NCBI RefSeq assembly: GCF_900044055.2
Contig: NZ_FCOX02000002.1
Location: 302,932 to 366,931, forward strand
DNA length: 64,000 bases
Direction of reading: 5' to 3'
DNA from: Caballeronia calidae
GTDB lineage: Bacteria; Pseudomonadota; Gammaproteobacteria; Burkholderiales; Burkholderiaceae
Positions 47,808 to 57,351 of the stretch are shown one piece after another. The notes under the pieces are model-generated. The model saw only the letters and a list, made by a program, of their open reading frames with translations, made no database searches and was not told the DNA's origin. The translations under genes and the position numbers were made by a program. Within the stretch, counting starts at the first letter, position 1; each line of letters starts with the position of its first letter.

Positions 47808-49202
47808 TCAATAAGCGTTCGCGCCCGCGAATCCCTTCCACAGCGTCATCGCGACGATCTTCATGTCGAGGCCGAAGGTCCAGTGCTGCATGTAATAGAG
47901 ATCGAGCTTCACGCGGCCCGACATCTTTTCGATCCGGTCCGTCTCGCCGCGATAGCCGTTCACTTGCGCCCATCCGGTGATGCCCGGCTTGATGCGATAG
48001 CGATGCATATAACCTTTGACGAGATCCTTGTAGATGTCGTCATGTTCGAGCGCATGCGGGCGCGGCCCGACCACGGACATCTCGCCCTTCAGCACGTTGA
48101 TGAATTGCGGCAGCTCGTCGAGACTCGTGCGCCGCAAGAACGCGCCGACCTTCGTCACGCGCCTGTCGCCACGCCGCGCCTGCGTGATTTGTCCCGCGAC
48201 CTCCTGATGCACTTTCATCGAGCGGAACTTATAGATCTCGAACTCGCGGCCGTCGATGCCCTTGCGCCTCTGCCTGAAGAACACCGGCCCCGGCGACGAG
48301 AGCTTCACGCACACCGCGATCACCGCAAGCAACGGCGACATGCCGATGAGCACGCACGCGGCGAACACGCGATCGAACACGCGCTTCGGCAAGACCTTGA
48401 TATCCGTGATCGGCGATGCCGCGAGATTGATCGCGGGCACGCCGAGCAGATCGACGAACGCGTGACCGAAGAGCGAAAGACTGCGCACATCGGGGATGAA
48501 ACGCACGTTGACGAAATCGTCGCGAAACTCGGTGACGATGCGGTGAATCGTTTGCTCTTGCGAGATGGGCAACGCGAGCCACAGTTCGCGGATCTTGCGT
48601 TCGCGCACCTGTTCCGCGAGCTTTTCGAAGTCTCGCTGGATGCGCACGTCCGCAAGCGAGTCGCCTTCCATCCCGCCGGACTTCACATCGATCTCGAGCA
48701 CGCAAACAGGACTGAAGCCCGCATCGGGACGCCCGCGCATCTGTTCGATCAGAAATTGCGCATAGGGCGCGGAGCCGACGATCGCCACTGTCTTCTGATT
48801 GAAACCCTCGCGCCGCAAGAGCTTCAATGCCGTATGGATGAGCGCCTTCGAAACGATCAGCAGGCTGACCGTGCATACGGCCCAATATATGAGCCACAGG
48901 CGCGACAGCGATGCCGCGCGGTGGATGCTGAAAGTGAGCAGCACGCCCGCGCTTTCGACGAGCATCCACGCGAGCGTCACGCGCAACAGCAGATCGTAGA
49001 CCGGCTTGCCGCGCCACGATTGATAGATGCCGAACGACGGAAACGTCATGATCGTCAGCACGCAGGAGAAGCCGAGCATCGTGCGTTCGACGTCATCGAG
49101 CCAGACGAATTTGCCTGCATTCAGCGACGCGCCAAGCGACCCGCCCAGCACCGCCATGGCCAGATCGACGACTCTCGATATCACGCTCAACATCGCATTC
49201 AC
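47808..49202 (-). CDS. bceB: Undecaprenyl-phosphate glucose phosphotransferase (priming enzyme)
   Basis: A 464-residue polyisoprenyl-phosphate hexose-1-phosphate transferase of the WcaJ/GumD class. Four or so N-terminal helices, a central CoA-binding-like domain ('[17 protein letters not shown]'), then the reentrant helix and catalytic domain: '[27 protein letters not shown]' (in parts), '[28 protein letters not shown]' (in parts) and '[13 protein letters not shown]'. It starts repeat-unit synthesis by moving glucose-1-P to the lipid carrier. It is first in the long minus-strand bce transcript. Confidence 0.93.
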   Translation of the reverse strand: MNAMLSVISRVVDLAMAVLGGSLGASLNAGKFVWLDDVERTMLGFSCVLTIMTFPSFGIYQSWRGKPVYDLLLRVTLAWMLVESAGVLLTFSIHRAASLSRLWLIYWAVCTVSLLIVSKALIHTALKLLRREGFNQKTVAIVGSAPYAQFLIEQMRGRPDAGFSPVCVLEIDVKSGGMEGDSLADVRIQRDFEKLAEQVRERKIRELWLALPISQEQTIHRIVTEFRDDFVNVRFIPDVRSLSLFGHAFVDLLGVPAINLAASPITDIKVLPKRVFDRVFAACVLIGMSPLLAVIAVCVKLSSPGPVFFRQRRKGIDGREFEIYKFRSMKVHQEVAGQITQARRGDRRVTKVGAFLRRTSLDELPQFINVLKGEMSVVGPRPHALEHDDIYKDLVKGYMHRYRIKPGITGWAQVNGYRGETDRIEKMSGRVKLDLYYMQHWTFGLDMKIVAMTLWKGFAGANAY

Positions 49203-49534
49203 CCCGGTTAGAAGAAAGCAGCACGATTCCGCGATCGCTCACTGCACGTATATGAAACTTGAATAAATATGCCGGTGCAACCGCGAAAATATCCCTGCAC
49301 GATCGAGCGGAGTTTTTTCTATTTTTTTAGCGATGGAACGCTTGGCCGGCATAGCTTTGCAGCATTCTTTCCTCAGCCGATGAAATAAATCGAGCTTCAT
49401 TCGATGACGCGATCAGCGCTTTATTCGGCTAAGAAAGTCCGCTTTTTTTAGCGATTATTTCTTTTATCGTGACATTTGCGCCGTGCTAAAAATGGCGAGT
49501 CCGCTTATGCGTTTCTTGCGCCAGGAGGCACTTC
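49203..49534. promoter_or_regulatory. AT-rich divergent promoter region of bceB and bceA
   Basis: A 332-bp gap, far more AT-rich than its surroundings. It contains a direct 13-base repeat TTTTTTTAGCGAT (49322-49334 and 49443-49455). Promoters for the nine-gene minus operon and for bceA must lie here. No clear -35/-10 pair was found. The A/T tracts could bend DNA or bind an H-NS-type protein (inference). Confidence 0.6.
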
Positions 49535-51052
49535 ATGAATGCGTCAGACATCGCGCTTTCGAGCGCATCCACGTTCGCCGCCGAAGCCGGCGTGCGCCTC
49601 GGCATCCAGCCGGTGATTCTCGCGGGCGGCTCGGGCACGCGCCTGTGGCCGATGTCGCGCGAGCACTTTCCGAAGCAGTTGATCGGTCTGATCGGCGAGC
49701 AGTCGTTGCTGCAAGCGACCGTCAACCGGCTCGATGGTTTGCCGGTGCCGCAGAAAGAGTTGCGTATGGCCGATGCCATCGTCGTGTGCAACGAGGAACA
49801 TCGCTTCACCACCGCCGAGCAGTTGCGGCAGCACGGCCGCCGCGCGCGTCTCGTGCTCGAACCCGTGTCGCGCAACACCGCGCCCGCGCTGACCGCCGCC
49901 GCGATGCACGCGCTGCGTGAAGGCGAAGACAGCGTGCTCGTCGTGATGCCCGCGGATCATGTCGTCACCGACACGGACGCGTTTCATCGCGCCATTCGCG
50001 ACGGCGCGCAGTGCGCGGAGGAAGGCGCGATCGTCACGCTGAGCGTCGTGCCCTCGCATGCGGAAACGGGCTATGGCTATATCAAGACCGGCGCGCCGAT
50101 ATCCGGTCGCGGCGCGTTCACGCTCGAACGTTTCGTCGAAAAACCGCATCTCGAGCTGGCGCAGCAGTATCTCGGCTCGGGCGAATATGGCTGGAACGCG
50201 GGCATTTTCATCGTGCGTGCATCGACGTGGGTCGCGGCGATCGAGCACTATCAGCCCGCGATTCATGCTGCTTGTCTCGCGGCGTTCGAACGCGGCATCG
50301 ACGATGGCGAGTTGTTCCGCCTCGATCACGAAGCATTCGCGTCGTCGCCGTCCGATTCGATCGACTATGCGGTGATGGAGCACCTCTCGAGCGAGCGCGG
50401 CGACGACAGGTTCGCGGGCGCGGTCGTGCCGCTCGATGCGGGCTGGTCCGATGTCGGTTCGTGGGATGCGATCTGGAACATCATGCCGAAGGACGATGCG
50501 TCGAACGTGGCGCGCGGACGTGTGATGTTCGAAGGCGCGTCGTCGACGTATGCGCATTCGGAAGGGCGGCTCATTGCGTGCGTGGGGACGCGGGATCTCA
50601 TCGTGGTCGAGACGGTGGACGCGATTCTCGTCGCGGATAAATCACGCGCGCAGGACGTGAAGGCGATCGTCGGGCGTATCAAGTCGGAGCACGGCAGCGA
50701 AGCGGCGGATCATCGCAAGGTGCATCGGCCCTGGGGACATTACGATTCCGTCGATCACGGCGATCGCTTTCAGGTGAAGCGCATCGTCGTGAAGCCGGGC
50801 GCGAGGTTGTCCTTGCAGATGCATCATCATCGCGCGGAGCACTGGATCGTCGTGCGCGGCACCGCGCTCGTCACACGCGGCACGGAGACGTTCATTCTCG
50901 CGGAGAACGAGTCGACTTATATTCCGATCGGCGTGCAGCATCGGCTGGAAAATCCGGGGAAGATGCCGCTCGAAATCATCGAGGTGCAGTCGGGGACGTA
51001 TCTGGGCGAGGACGATATCGTGCGCTTCGAGGATACCTACGGGCGTAGCTGA
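49535..51052 (+). CDS. bceA: Mannose-1-phosphate guanylyltransferase/mannose-6-phosphate isomerase
   Basis: A 505-residue bifunctional enzyme making GDP-mannose. The pyrophosphorylase motif is 'LAGGSGTRLWPMSREHFPKQ' near residue 30, with 'FVEKP' and 'WNAGIF' behind it. The C-terminal cupin isomerase domain (about 375-500) shows 'RPWGHYDSVDHGDRFQVKRI', 'LSLQMHHHRAEHW' and 'IPIGVQHRLENPG'. The start has CAGGAGG six bases upstream. It feeds mannose and, through BceN/BceM, rhamnose into the polymer. It is divergent from bceB and followed by a 28-bp palindrome. Confidence 0.93.
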   Translation: MNASDIALSSASTFAAEAGVRLGIQPVILAGGSGTRLWPMSREHFPKQLIGLIGEQSLLQATVNRLDGLPVPQKELRMADAIVVCNEEHRFTTAEQLRQHGRRARLVLEPVSRNTAPALTAAAMHALREGEDSVLVVMPADHVVTDTDAFHRAIRDGAQCAEEGAIVTLSVVPSHAETGYGYIKTGAPISGRGAFTLERFVEKPHLELAQQYLGSGEYGWNAGIFIVRASTWVAAIEHYQPAIHAACLAAFERGIDDGELFRLDHEAFASSPSDSIDYAVMEHLSSERGDDRFAGAVVPLDAGWSDVGSWDAIWNIMPKDDASNVARGRVMFEGASSTYAHSEGRLIACVGTRDLIVVETVDAILVADKSRAQDVKAIVGRIKSEHGSEAADHRKVHRPWGHYDSVDHGDRFQVKRIVVKPGARLSLQMHHHRAEHWIVVRGTALVTRGTETFILAENESTYIPIGVQHRLENPGKMPLEIIEVQSGTYLGEDDIVRFEDTYGRS

Positions 51053-51054
51053 AA

Positions 51055-51082
51055 GTACATCGCCTCCGCGGAGGCGATGTAC
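51055..51082. terminator. Perfect 28-bp palindrome after bceA
   Basis: GTACATCGCCTCCG followed directly by its exact complement, between the convergent bceA and DUF4096 genes and three bases past the bceA stop. It can form a 14-bp stem without a spacer (an actual hairpin needs 3-4 loop bases). No T-tract on either side; a bidirectional terminator is likeliest. Confidence 0.55.
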
Positions 51083-51086
51083 GGCT

Positions 51087-51917
51087 TCATCCGGGCAAAT
51101 CAGCCGCCGCGTGTACTTGCGAGCGTGCCTCGCGCGCGGCCAGCGCCACTTCGCCACGCGTCGCCTGCGCGGCGATCCAGCGCTTCGCCCATTCGAGCGC
51201 ATACATGCGCGCTTCTTCCGTCGATGCGAAGCGCGGCCCGATCAAACCCGAGCGCTCGACACGGCGCCCATCCTTCACGATCTCGGCCCAGCCGCGAAAC
51301 ATGCCGCCCGATACAGGGCGCGCGATCGGATAGATGCTATAGCCGCGTGCATCATTGACGGGCGCGCAAACCGGCTCGAACGGCAGCGGCGTTTCGAAGA
51401 GCCGCTCGGGACGGGGCATACGCGTGCGTGCCTGCGCCGGCGCCGATGCATTGGCCTGCGCGACATCGCGTGCCTCGGGCAAGCGGCGCGGCGCGCTCGC
51501 GGCGCGACTGAACAACGGCGCATCCGGCGATTGCCACGATTCCGGGTTCTGCCAGAACACGCCTCTCAGGCGGTCGCAATCATAGACGGGCTGCTGCGGC
51601 CGCGGCGCCGGCTCCGTCACCGGTTGACGCGGCACATAGGCGAACGAGCGCCCGGCGGCCGCCAATACTTTCACCATTTCGATGAGCGTGCCATTCATTT
51701 GCCACTCGACGAAGCGGCGGCGGCAGGTAGGCACGGTCGGATAATGACTCGGCAATCTGGACCAGGTTTCGCCGGTCGTGAGGATCCACAAAACAGCATT
51801 GACGATGGTGCGCGGATGGGCTTTCGGACGGCCGCGACGATGCTCCCGCACCCCGTTCTCGCCGATCAACGCTGAGACCATCACCCACTCTTCATTGCTG
51901 AGTTCGCTAAAAACCAT
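51087..51917 (-). CDS. DUF4096 (transposase N-terminal type) domain protein with fused C-terminal domain
   Basis: A 276-residue protein. Residues about 5-82 are the IS5/IS4-type transposase N-terminal DUF4096 domain ('SNEEWVMVSALIGE', 'GRPKAHPRTIVNAVLWILTTGETWSRLP', in parts, and 'CRRRFVEWQMNGT'). Instead of the transposase DDE domain there follow a Pro/Arg/Ala-rich linker (about 95-190) and a C-terminal domain ('GYSIYPIARPVSGGMFRGWAE', in parts, 'FASTEEARMYALEWAKRWI') like small Burkholderia DUFs. No terminal inverted repeats or target duplication were seen, so this looks like a domesticated DNA-binding module rather than an active element. A regulatory role in the EPS locus is conjecture. 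Confidence 0.8.
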   Translation of the reverse strand: MVFSELSNEEWVMVSALIGENGVREHRRGRPKAHPRTIVNAVLWILTTGETWSRLPSHYPTVPTCRRRFVEWQMNGTLIEMVKVLAAAGRSFAYVPRQPVTEPAPRPQQPVYDCDRLRGVFWQNPESWQSPDAPLFSRAASAPRRLPEARDVAQANASAPAQARTRMPRPERLFETPLPFEPVCAPVNDARGYSIYPIARPVSGGMFRGWAEIVKDGRRVERSGLIGPRFASTEEARMYALEWAKRWIAAQATRGEVALAAREARSQVHAAADLPG

Positions 51918-52246
51918 TGCTTTGCTCCATGCAGTCGACTTCGCTGCGGATATCGGACGGCGCGCTAACGAACATCAAACGGCAAGCCCTCCCAAGGGCG
52001 TTTCTGCACACCCGGCCCAAGGATCTCGAGGCACTCGAAAACGTTTGCTCAAACAACAAAATGGTGCATCCCGCTAGCTTTGCATCGATGTAGTGCAACA
52101 ATCGATCCAAATTAGCGTGCGATGCGCTGGTCTCACTCACGTATGAAGATATGTGCACGAAGCATACCATTACCATGGTTTGCCCGAACATGACAGCAAC
52201 AGACATTTCGCCCGATACTTAGGAGTTCTTTCGCTAACGCACGCGG
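51918..52246. other. 329-bp gap between the DUF4096 and acyltransferase genes
   Basis: Relatively AT-rich and apparently non-coding. It must hold the promoter of the DUF4096 gene. One dyad TTGCA-N9-TGCAA (52080-52098) and two ATCGAT copies nearby (52084-52089, 52101-52106) could be a regulator site. Nothing else was recognised. Confidence 0.4.
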
Positions 52247-53377
52247 CTAGCGGGAAAGCGCGCTCGGGCTCGCCTCGGAGGATTCGGTTTTGCGCGTGAA
52301 GCGGCGGTTCTTCAGGCGCAGGATCGGCTCTTCGATGAAGCGCCATGACAGCTTCGCAAGCGTCAGCGTCAATACGAACGATGCAATCGCGCTCAACGCA
52401 TGCGCCCACCACGGAATGCCGGACGCGCCGAACATCGCGATTATCCTGTTGCTCTTGGTGAAGTTCGGAATGAAGCCGTGGTAAAGATAAAAGCCATAGC
52501 TGATTCTGCCGAGCGCGGCGAGCGGTGCCCATTCCAGCACGCGGATCAATGCCGCGCTTTCGCCGCTGGCGATCGAACACACGAGCGCCATAATGGACGC
52601 GCCATAAAGCACGTACAGCGCAGTGAAGCGCAGCGGGCTCGCGATCGCTTCCCACGCCGGCTCCACGCTGCATAGCATCGCGACGCATATCACGAGCGCG
52701 AGCGCGACGGGAAGCGGCTTGACGCAACGCCTGAATGCGGCGCCCCGCCGAAGCAGCGCGCCGCCTATTCCACCCAGCGCAAGCAGCCAGAAATTGGTGA
52801 GCGGATGCGTGTATATCACGATCGCGGGCGCATGCACGGCCTTCATCCCTATGAGCGCAGCAATGCCCATCATGCAGAGTGCGCAGCAAATGGGAACGTG
52901 CCATTTCGCGCGCACGGCAAGCAGAAGCGGCGCAAACACGAGGTAGAACTGTTCCTCGATCGACAGGCTCCATAAATGGGAATAGCGCCCGGGCCAGTGA
53001 TGCAGCACGTCCGCGATCCAGAAGTTAGACAGATAGGCGAAATGAAACGGCACGCCGGCCAATACGTCGTGGCCCGCGAAGCCGATCGCTATCATCAGCG
53101 CGAGCGTGGCGAGCAGCAGATAGTAGATCGGGAAGATTCGCAGCGTGCGCCGGTAAAGAAAGCGCTTGAGTTCGGCGGCGAAAGAACTCGTACCGGCATC
53201 TATATAACGCCGCTGTGACGTCAGTATGTCAGTGATGAGAAAACCACTGAGCGCAAAGAAGATCCATACGCCGAGGTGTCCCAGGCCGCTACCCTCCGCC
53301 ATCGCCTTGTGATGGAGGAAGACCAGCAGGACGGCAAGCGCGCGCAGGCCGTCGAATCCGCGAATTCTATCGTTCAT
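52247..53377 (-). CDS. O-acyltransferase, acyltransferase-3 family
   Basis: A 376-residue membrane protein with about ten helices: 'FDGLRALAVLLVFLHHKAM' (Arg and His of helix 1), 'VWIFFALSGFLITDIL', 'RRTLRIFPIYYLLL' and 'SHLWSLSIEEQFYLVF'. It probably acylates the exopolysaccharide or its lipid-linked precursor; cepacian clusters carry several such genes (bceO, bceS, bceU). The tail is short and polar. It is divergent from the next acyltransferase. Confidence 0.88.
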   Translation of the reverse strand: MNDRIRGFDGLRALAVLLVFLHHKAMAEGSGLGHLGVWIFFALSGFLITDILTSQRRYIDAGTSSFAAELKRFLYRRTLRIFPIYYLLLATLALMIAIGFAGHDVLAGVPFHFAYLSNFWIADVLHHWPGRYSHLWSLSIEEQFYLVFAPLLLAVRAKWHVPICCALCMMGIAALIGMKAVHAPAIVIYTHPLTNFWLLALGGIGGALLRRGAAFRRCVKPLPVALALVICVAMLCSVEPAWEAIASPLRFTALYVLYGASIMALVCSIASGESAALIRVLEWAPLAALGRISYGFYLYHGFIPNFTKSNRIIAMFGASGIPWWAHALSAIASFVLTLTLAKLSWRFIEEPILRLKNRRFTRKTESSEASPSALSR

Positions 53378-53622
53378 GAGGCGCGTCGCCGATGCGGTGA
53401 AGCGCAGCCTAAGGCCGCACGATGTCGGCTCATCATATAAGGCGAGAAAAGGAAAAAAATCCTTTGGCGATTTCGCTCGCCTTTATTGGTGCGCCAAGTC
53501 ATGGGCGCAAGAAATATTTCCTAACAACCCAAATTATTTATTGCCAATTTTTTTTAGCCGATGCTTGGTCCTCAAGCGCGGCGACGGCATGCCGTCCTCG
53601 ACTCACATCGAGAGGACTCTTC
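53378..53622. promoter_or_regulatory. AT-rich divergent region between two acyltransferase genes
   Basis: A 245-bp gap with long A/T stretches, including T8 followed by AGCCGAT (53548-53562), close to the repeated tract in the bceA-bceB region. No confident promoter hexamers. Confidence 0.45.
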
Positions 53623-54735
53623 ATGAAGCATCATGTGCGGGAACTGACCGGCTTGCGCTGTGTCGCGGTGATGATGGTCGTCATCGGGCATGCGCAACAC
53701 ATGATCGACGGCGGCTATGCGGGCTTCCTCATGCCCTTGCGACTGATATCGGATGGGCGACTCGGCGTGCTCATCTTCTTCGTGCTGAGCGGCTATCTGA
53801 TCACCGGCATCCTGAACGCCGAATGGAAAGCGAGCGGCTCCATTCGGCTGCTTCCGTTCTATGCAAAGCGCGCGCTGAGAATATGGCCCGCGTTCTATAG
53901 CTATCTCGGGATCGTCGCGCTGCTGTCGTTCGCCGGTCTCGTCGATGTCGATCATCGGCAGATTGCGGTGGCGGCACTGCATCTCTGGAATTATTCGGCC
54001 ATCGCGGGTATGGCCTCGTTGAATGCAGTGCACACGGACGGTGCATGGTATCTCGGCCACTTCTGGACGCTCGCGCTCGAAGAACAGTTCTATTGGTTCT
54101 GGCCGCCGGTGCTCTTTTATATCCTCAAACGTGGCGATCAGCGCACGCTCGTCGCGTTGATCCTGCTCGTGCCGCTCGTGAGGATCGCGACTTATTTCGC
54201 CGCGCCTGGCCTGCGCGGGCAATTGAGTATGATGCTGCACACAGGTATCGATCCGATTCTGATCGGCTGTTTCGTCGCGCTGAACAAGGATGCGCTCAAG
54301 GCGCGGGTCGACGCGCTGCCGTGGGGACCGTTGATTCCGTCCGCGATGGTCCTCCTTCTGCTCTTCGCCATGCCGCCCTTGCAGGCGAAGCTCGGCGGAC
54401 TCTGGCGCGCAACCTACGGCACGACGATCGAATCGGCGATGGTCGGCTTCGTCATCGTCGTGCTGGTTTCGCGGAAGGACTTCTGGTTTTCGCGCCTTTT
54501 GCGCACGGCGCCTTTCGTTTATATCGGCACGATCTCGTTCAGTCTCTACCTTTGGCAACAGTTGTTCAGCAACATGCATTCGCCGGTAGCGTACCGCTTT
54601 CCGATCTGCGTGCTCGCCGCGCTCGCGGCCGCGACCGCGAGCTACTACCTGATCGAAGCGCCGTTCGTGCGCATCAAGGACCGCTTCGGCGCGCGCCGCC
54701 GCAGGCTCGCCGATGCGTCGATGCAGGCGGAATAG
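53623..54735 (+). CDS. O-acyltransferase, acyltransferase-3 family
   Basis: A 370-residue multi-pass protein: 'RELTGLRCVAVMMVVIGHAQHM' (Arg and His of helix 1), 'LGVLIFFVLSGYLITGIL', 'AKRALRIWPAFYSYL' and 'LGHFWTLALEEQFYWFWP'. Same family as the gene at 52247 but clearly diverged. The ATG at 53623 follows AGAGGA; the 67-residue extension upstream is AT-rich and not family-like. It forms the right border of the EPS locus. Confidence 0.88.
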   Translation: MKHHVRELTGLRCVAVMMVVIGHAQHMIDGGYAGFLMPLRLISDGRLGVLIFFVLSGYLITGILNAEWKASGSIRLLPFYAKRALRIWPAFYSYLGIVALLSFAGLVDVDHRQIAVAALHLWNYSAIAGMASLNAVHTDGAWYLGHFWTLALEEQFYWFWPPVLFYILKRGDQRTLVALILLVPLVRIATYFAAPGLRGQLSMMLHTGIDPILIGCFVALNKDALKARVDALPWGPLIPSAMVLLLLFAMPPLQAKLGGLWRATYGTTIESAMVGFVIVVLVSRKDFWFSRLLRTAPFVYIGTISFSLYLWQQLFSNMHSPVAYRFPICVLAALAAATASYYLIEAPFVRIKDRFGARRRRLADASMQAE

Positions 54736-54773
54736 ATCACGCCGCGCGCATCGCCGCAAGGCACTGCCCGCGA

Positions 54774-55490
54774 TCAGGTCCGTGGACCGTAATCGAGCTT
54801 CGGATACCAGTCCGTCCCGCGTCCCTCGGGCGTCATATCGAGCACGGTCCAAAGCGGCATCGGATCCGGCGCGCCGCGCGGATCTTCGCCGGCATCGGCG
54901 GTAGCGAAGTCCATCTCGCCGCTCCAGAAATGACGGATCACGCCATCGCGACGCGTGAACACATTGAGCGCGGGCTCGTCGCCGCCTTCCTTGGAAATCG
55001 CGTGATAGTCGCGGCTGAAGTTGCCGTTGGTATCGGAAAAGAGCCTGAGGTCGCGCCAGCCGCGCTCCTTCTTGAACGCGACGAGCTTCGCGAGCGGCGA
55101 GCGCGCGATCACCGCGAGCGCCACGCGCTGCTCGATATCGCGCGCCTCACCTTCCCATGCCGAAAGCAGCGACGTGCACATCGGACAAGGCCGTTCGCGC
55201 TGCGGCCCGAACATATAGCTATATGTGACGAGGGTGTCCTTGTCGCCGAAAAGTCCCGCGACATCGACCGGACCGCGCTCGCCTTCGAAGCGGTAATCGC
55301 CCGTTACTTCTCCGCCGGGCGGCAGTGCGCGACGCAACTGCGCAACCCGTTCGATATGCCGCCGCAATTCGATCTCCTCCGCCAGCAGTTCGGTCCGCGC
55401 GCGACGATACTCGGCGCTCTCGTTGGGAAACCGCATCGTGGCGCGCTTCGCGAGTTCATCGGCGGGAACGTGATTCGTGACTGTGCTCAT
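54774..55490 (-). CDS. DUF899 thioredoxin-fold family protein
   Basis: A 238-residue cytosolic protein of the DUF899 family: 'EEIELRRHIERVAQLRRALPPGG', then 'YSYMFGPQRERPCPMCTSLLSAWEG' with a Cys-Pro-Met-Cys pair, and 'VFTRRDGVIRHFWSGEM'. The thioredoxin-like fold suggests redox chemistry, but the biochemical role is unknown. The start at 55490 follows CAGGAGAT. It is 22 bases after the GST gene on the same strand, so the two are probably co-transcribed. Confidence 0.88.
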   Translation of the reverse strand: MSTVTNHVPADELAKRATMRFPNESAEYRRARTELLAEEIELRRHIERVAQLRRALPPGGEVTGDYRFEGERGPVDVAGLFGDKDTLVTYSYMFGPQRERPCPMCTSLLSAWEGEARDIEQRVALAVIARSPLAKLVAFKKERGWRDLRLFSDTNGNFSRDYHAISKEGGDEPALNVFTRRDGVIRHFWSGEMDFATADAGEDPRGAPDPMPLWTVLDMTPEGRGTDWYPKLDYGPRT

Positions 55491-55512
55491 CTTCGATCTC
55501 CTGGTCAGCCAC

Positions 55513-56172
55513 TCAATCGCGATCCGGCGCGCCGAGCGGAAACAATGGCCGATACGGCCGCGCTTCATCGACCGCGCGCGCGAACGAAGGCCGCGCGAGC
55601 AGGCGCTTGCGATACGCGATCACGTTCGGATACGCACCGCCGATGCGATGCGACCAGTCCGCATAGAAGAGGAACGGCGCGGCGCCGCAGTCGGCGAGGC
55701 TGAACGTGTCGCCCGCCGCCCATTCCCGCGTGGCCATCAGACGTTCGAGGAACGCGTAGGACGTGTCGAGCATCGCGCGGGCATCGGCGACACCGCGTGC
55801 ATCGCGCTCGGCCGGATCGCGCATGGCATCGAACACGATCTTCTGCTGCGGCGTCGACATGTAGTTGTCGAAGAAACGATCCATCCAGCGCGTTTCGAGC
55901 GCGGCGCGCGGATCGTCGGGTATGAGGCGCACCGGTCCAGGGTGATGCAGTCCCAGATATTCGATGATCACCGTCGATTCGATCACGGGCCTGCCGTCGT
56001 CGACGAGCACGGGGAAACGCTTCATCGGCCATATTTCGGCGAGCTCGCGCATCGATTGCGGCGTCTCGGGCGTGAGCGCGCGCCATTCGAAAGGCGTGCC
56101 GTTTTCATACAGTGCGACGAGGACTTTCTGGCAATACGAGGAAAACGGGTGCGCGTACAGTTGCAAGGTCAT
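55513..56172 (-). CDS. Glutathione S-transferase family protein
   Basis: A 219-residue GST. N-terminal thioredoxin domain (about 1-80): 'LYAHPFSSYCQKVLVALYENG' (candidate catalytic Ser/Cys), 'KRFPVLVDDGRPVIESTVIIEYL' (glutathione-binding Pro and Glu-Ser). C-terminal helical domain: 'EWAAGDTFSLADCGAAPFLFY'. It probably detoxifies electrophiles; the substrate is unknown. Confidence 0.92.
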   Translation of the reverse strand: MTLQLYAHPFSSYCQKVLVALYENGTPFEWRALTPETPQSMRELAEIWPMKRFPVLVDDGRPVIESTVIIEYLGLHHPGPVRLIPDDPRAALETRWMDRFFDNYMSTPQQKIVFDAMRDPAERDARGVADARAMLDTSYAFLERLMATREWAAGDTFSLADCGAAPFLFYADWSHRIGGAYPNVIAYRKRLLARPSFARAVDEARPYRPLFPLGAPDRD

Positions 56173-56405
56173 CTGAGAGCCTCCGGTTTTCGAGCGGGTT
56201 CAGGAGCGCGGCGGGCCGGTAGCCGGCCGATTCTCAGCGCCGCATATTGCCTCGACGATCGGAACGCCTGTCATTCGACACGAAATCCAACATTTTTTGT
56301 TGTGCGGCGCAGCGTGGGAGCGGCCGATTTGCTAACGTGCACGGTCCGAGGCATTGGCAGGCAGGGCGGCCTTCCTCAATTGTCCGTCGAGTCCGGCCGA
56401 AGAGC

Positions 56406-56921
56406 ATGATGCACGAATACAAAATAAGGATCGTCGTCGCGGACGATCGTCCCGTGGTCCTTTACGGGCTGCAAAGCTGGTTCGAGTCACACGAGCGCTT
56501 CCAGGTCACGGCCTGCGTCAGAAACGCCGATCAACTATTCGCGCGGCTGAAAGCGGCGACCTATGACCTGATCGTGGTGGGTTGCGGCATGGAAGCTCCC
56601 GGCGCGAAGGATTTCGCGTTCATGCGCGCGCTGCGGCAAGCGTTCCCCGACACGCCCGTCGTCGCCTTCACAGAGGAAACCGGCGCACCCTCGCTCGCCG
56701 CGCTGCAGCGCTCGGGCGTGTCGGGTATCGCGAGCACGCGCGATGAAGCGCGCGCCTTCGAGCGCGTATGCGAACGCGTGCTCTCCGGCGCAAAAAATGT
56801 CCTCTCACCGCGCATTGCGGCGTGGCTCGGCACGCTTGAAGCGCTCATTTCCGCCGTCGATGCGAGCCCCGACTATGGCGCCACGCGCATACGGATCAGG
56901 CAATTCATCACGCCGGCCTGA
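56406..56921 (+). CDS. Receiver-only response-regulator-like protein lacking the phospho-aspartate
   Basis: A 171-residue RcsB-like receiver domain: acidic pair in 'VADDRPVVLYGLQSW', then 'YDLIVVGCGMEAPG', 'PVVAFTEE' and 'SGVSGIASTRDEA'. The usual phosphorylatable Asp is Gly59 and the conserved Lys is also replaced, so normal phosphorylation is not expected. After about residue 135 a LuxR-type HTH would be expected; the remaining 35 residues do not form one. It may be a pseudo-receiver that binds partners, or a decaying regulator. Confidence 0.75.
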   Translation: MMHEYKIRIVVADDRPVVLYGLQSWFESHERFQVTACVRNADQLFARLKAATYDLIVVGCGMEAPGAKDFAFMRALRQAFPDTPVVAFTEETGAPSLAALQRSGVSGIASTRDEARAFERVCERVLSGAKNVLSPRIAAWLGTLEALISAVDASPDYGATRIRIRQFITPA

Positions 56922-57351
56922 ACACGGCGCCATCCGCGGCGGGTCCTTGGGATAGCGCGACGTGACTCTTCACCTTTGGAAGCCCGAGGTCCTGCCCGTC
57001 CTCGAAGCCCTTCTCGCATGAGCGTTGATCGAACGCCCTCTTCCGTTCCTCTCGTCAGGGCAACAGGTCGAAGGCAAACGCGGTGTACCGGACGGGAACC
57101 GCGAGGCGACCGATCCGAGGGCCTCGTTCAGCATGGCATCTCGAATCGACCAAAGGCCTGAAGCCTGCAGGGGAGACCATCATCGCGTCTCCCCGATCCG
57201 GGCAGCGTATGCGCCTGGCGCTCCAGCTTGGCTCCGGTTTGTTCTTTGCCTTGCCCTGGATAACCACCTACTATTTTGGGAACCACGAATACCCCGATGT
57301 CGGTGCGGAGTAAGTGCTGCGCCTGCATGTGAAACACTAGAGGGGACGTCA
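56922..57351. other. 430-bp gap, no confident gene
   Basis: Several overlapping frames, none with good start signals. One plus-strand frame (ATG 57209 to TAG at 57311-57313) encodes a 34-residue hydrophobic peptide ('LALQLGSGLFFALPWITTYYFG') that could be a small membrane protein or remnant. Confidence 0.35.

Noticed and set aside
49322..49455. Repeated T-tracts read as transcription terminators
   Set aside because: No GC-rich stem precedes them and both flanking genes start, rather than end, at this gap.
51087..51917. DUF4096 gene read as an intact insertion sequence
   Set aside because: The DDE catalytic domain is missing and no terminal inverted repeats or target-site duplication were seen around it.
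51907..52206. 99-codon minus-strand frame upstream of the DUF4096 gene
   Set aside because: No ribosome site and no protein-like pattern; it overlaps the DUF4096 start and lies in the probable promoter.
54045..55703. 552-codon plus-strand frame
   Set aside because: Shifted frame of the acyltransferase gene, then antisense to the DUF899 gene.
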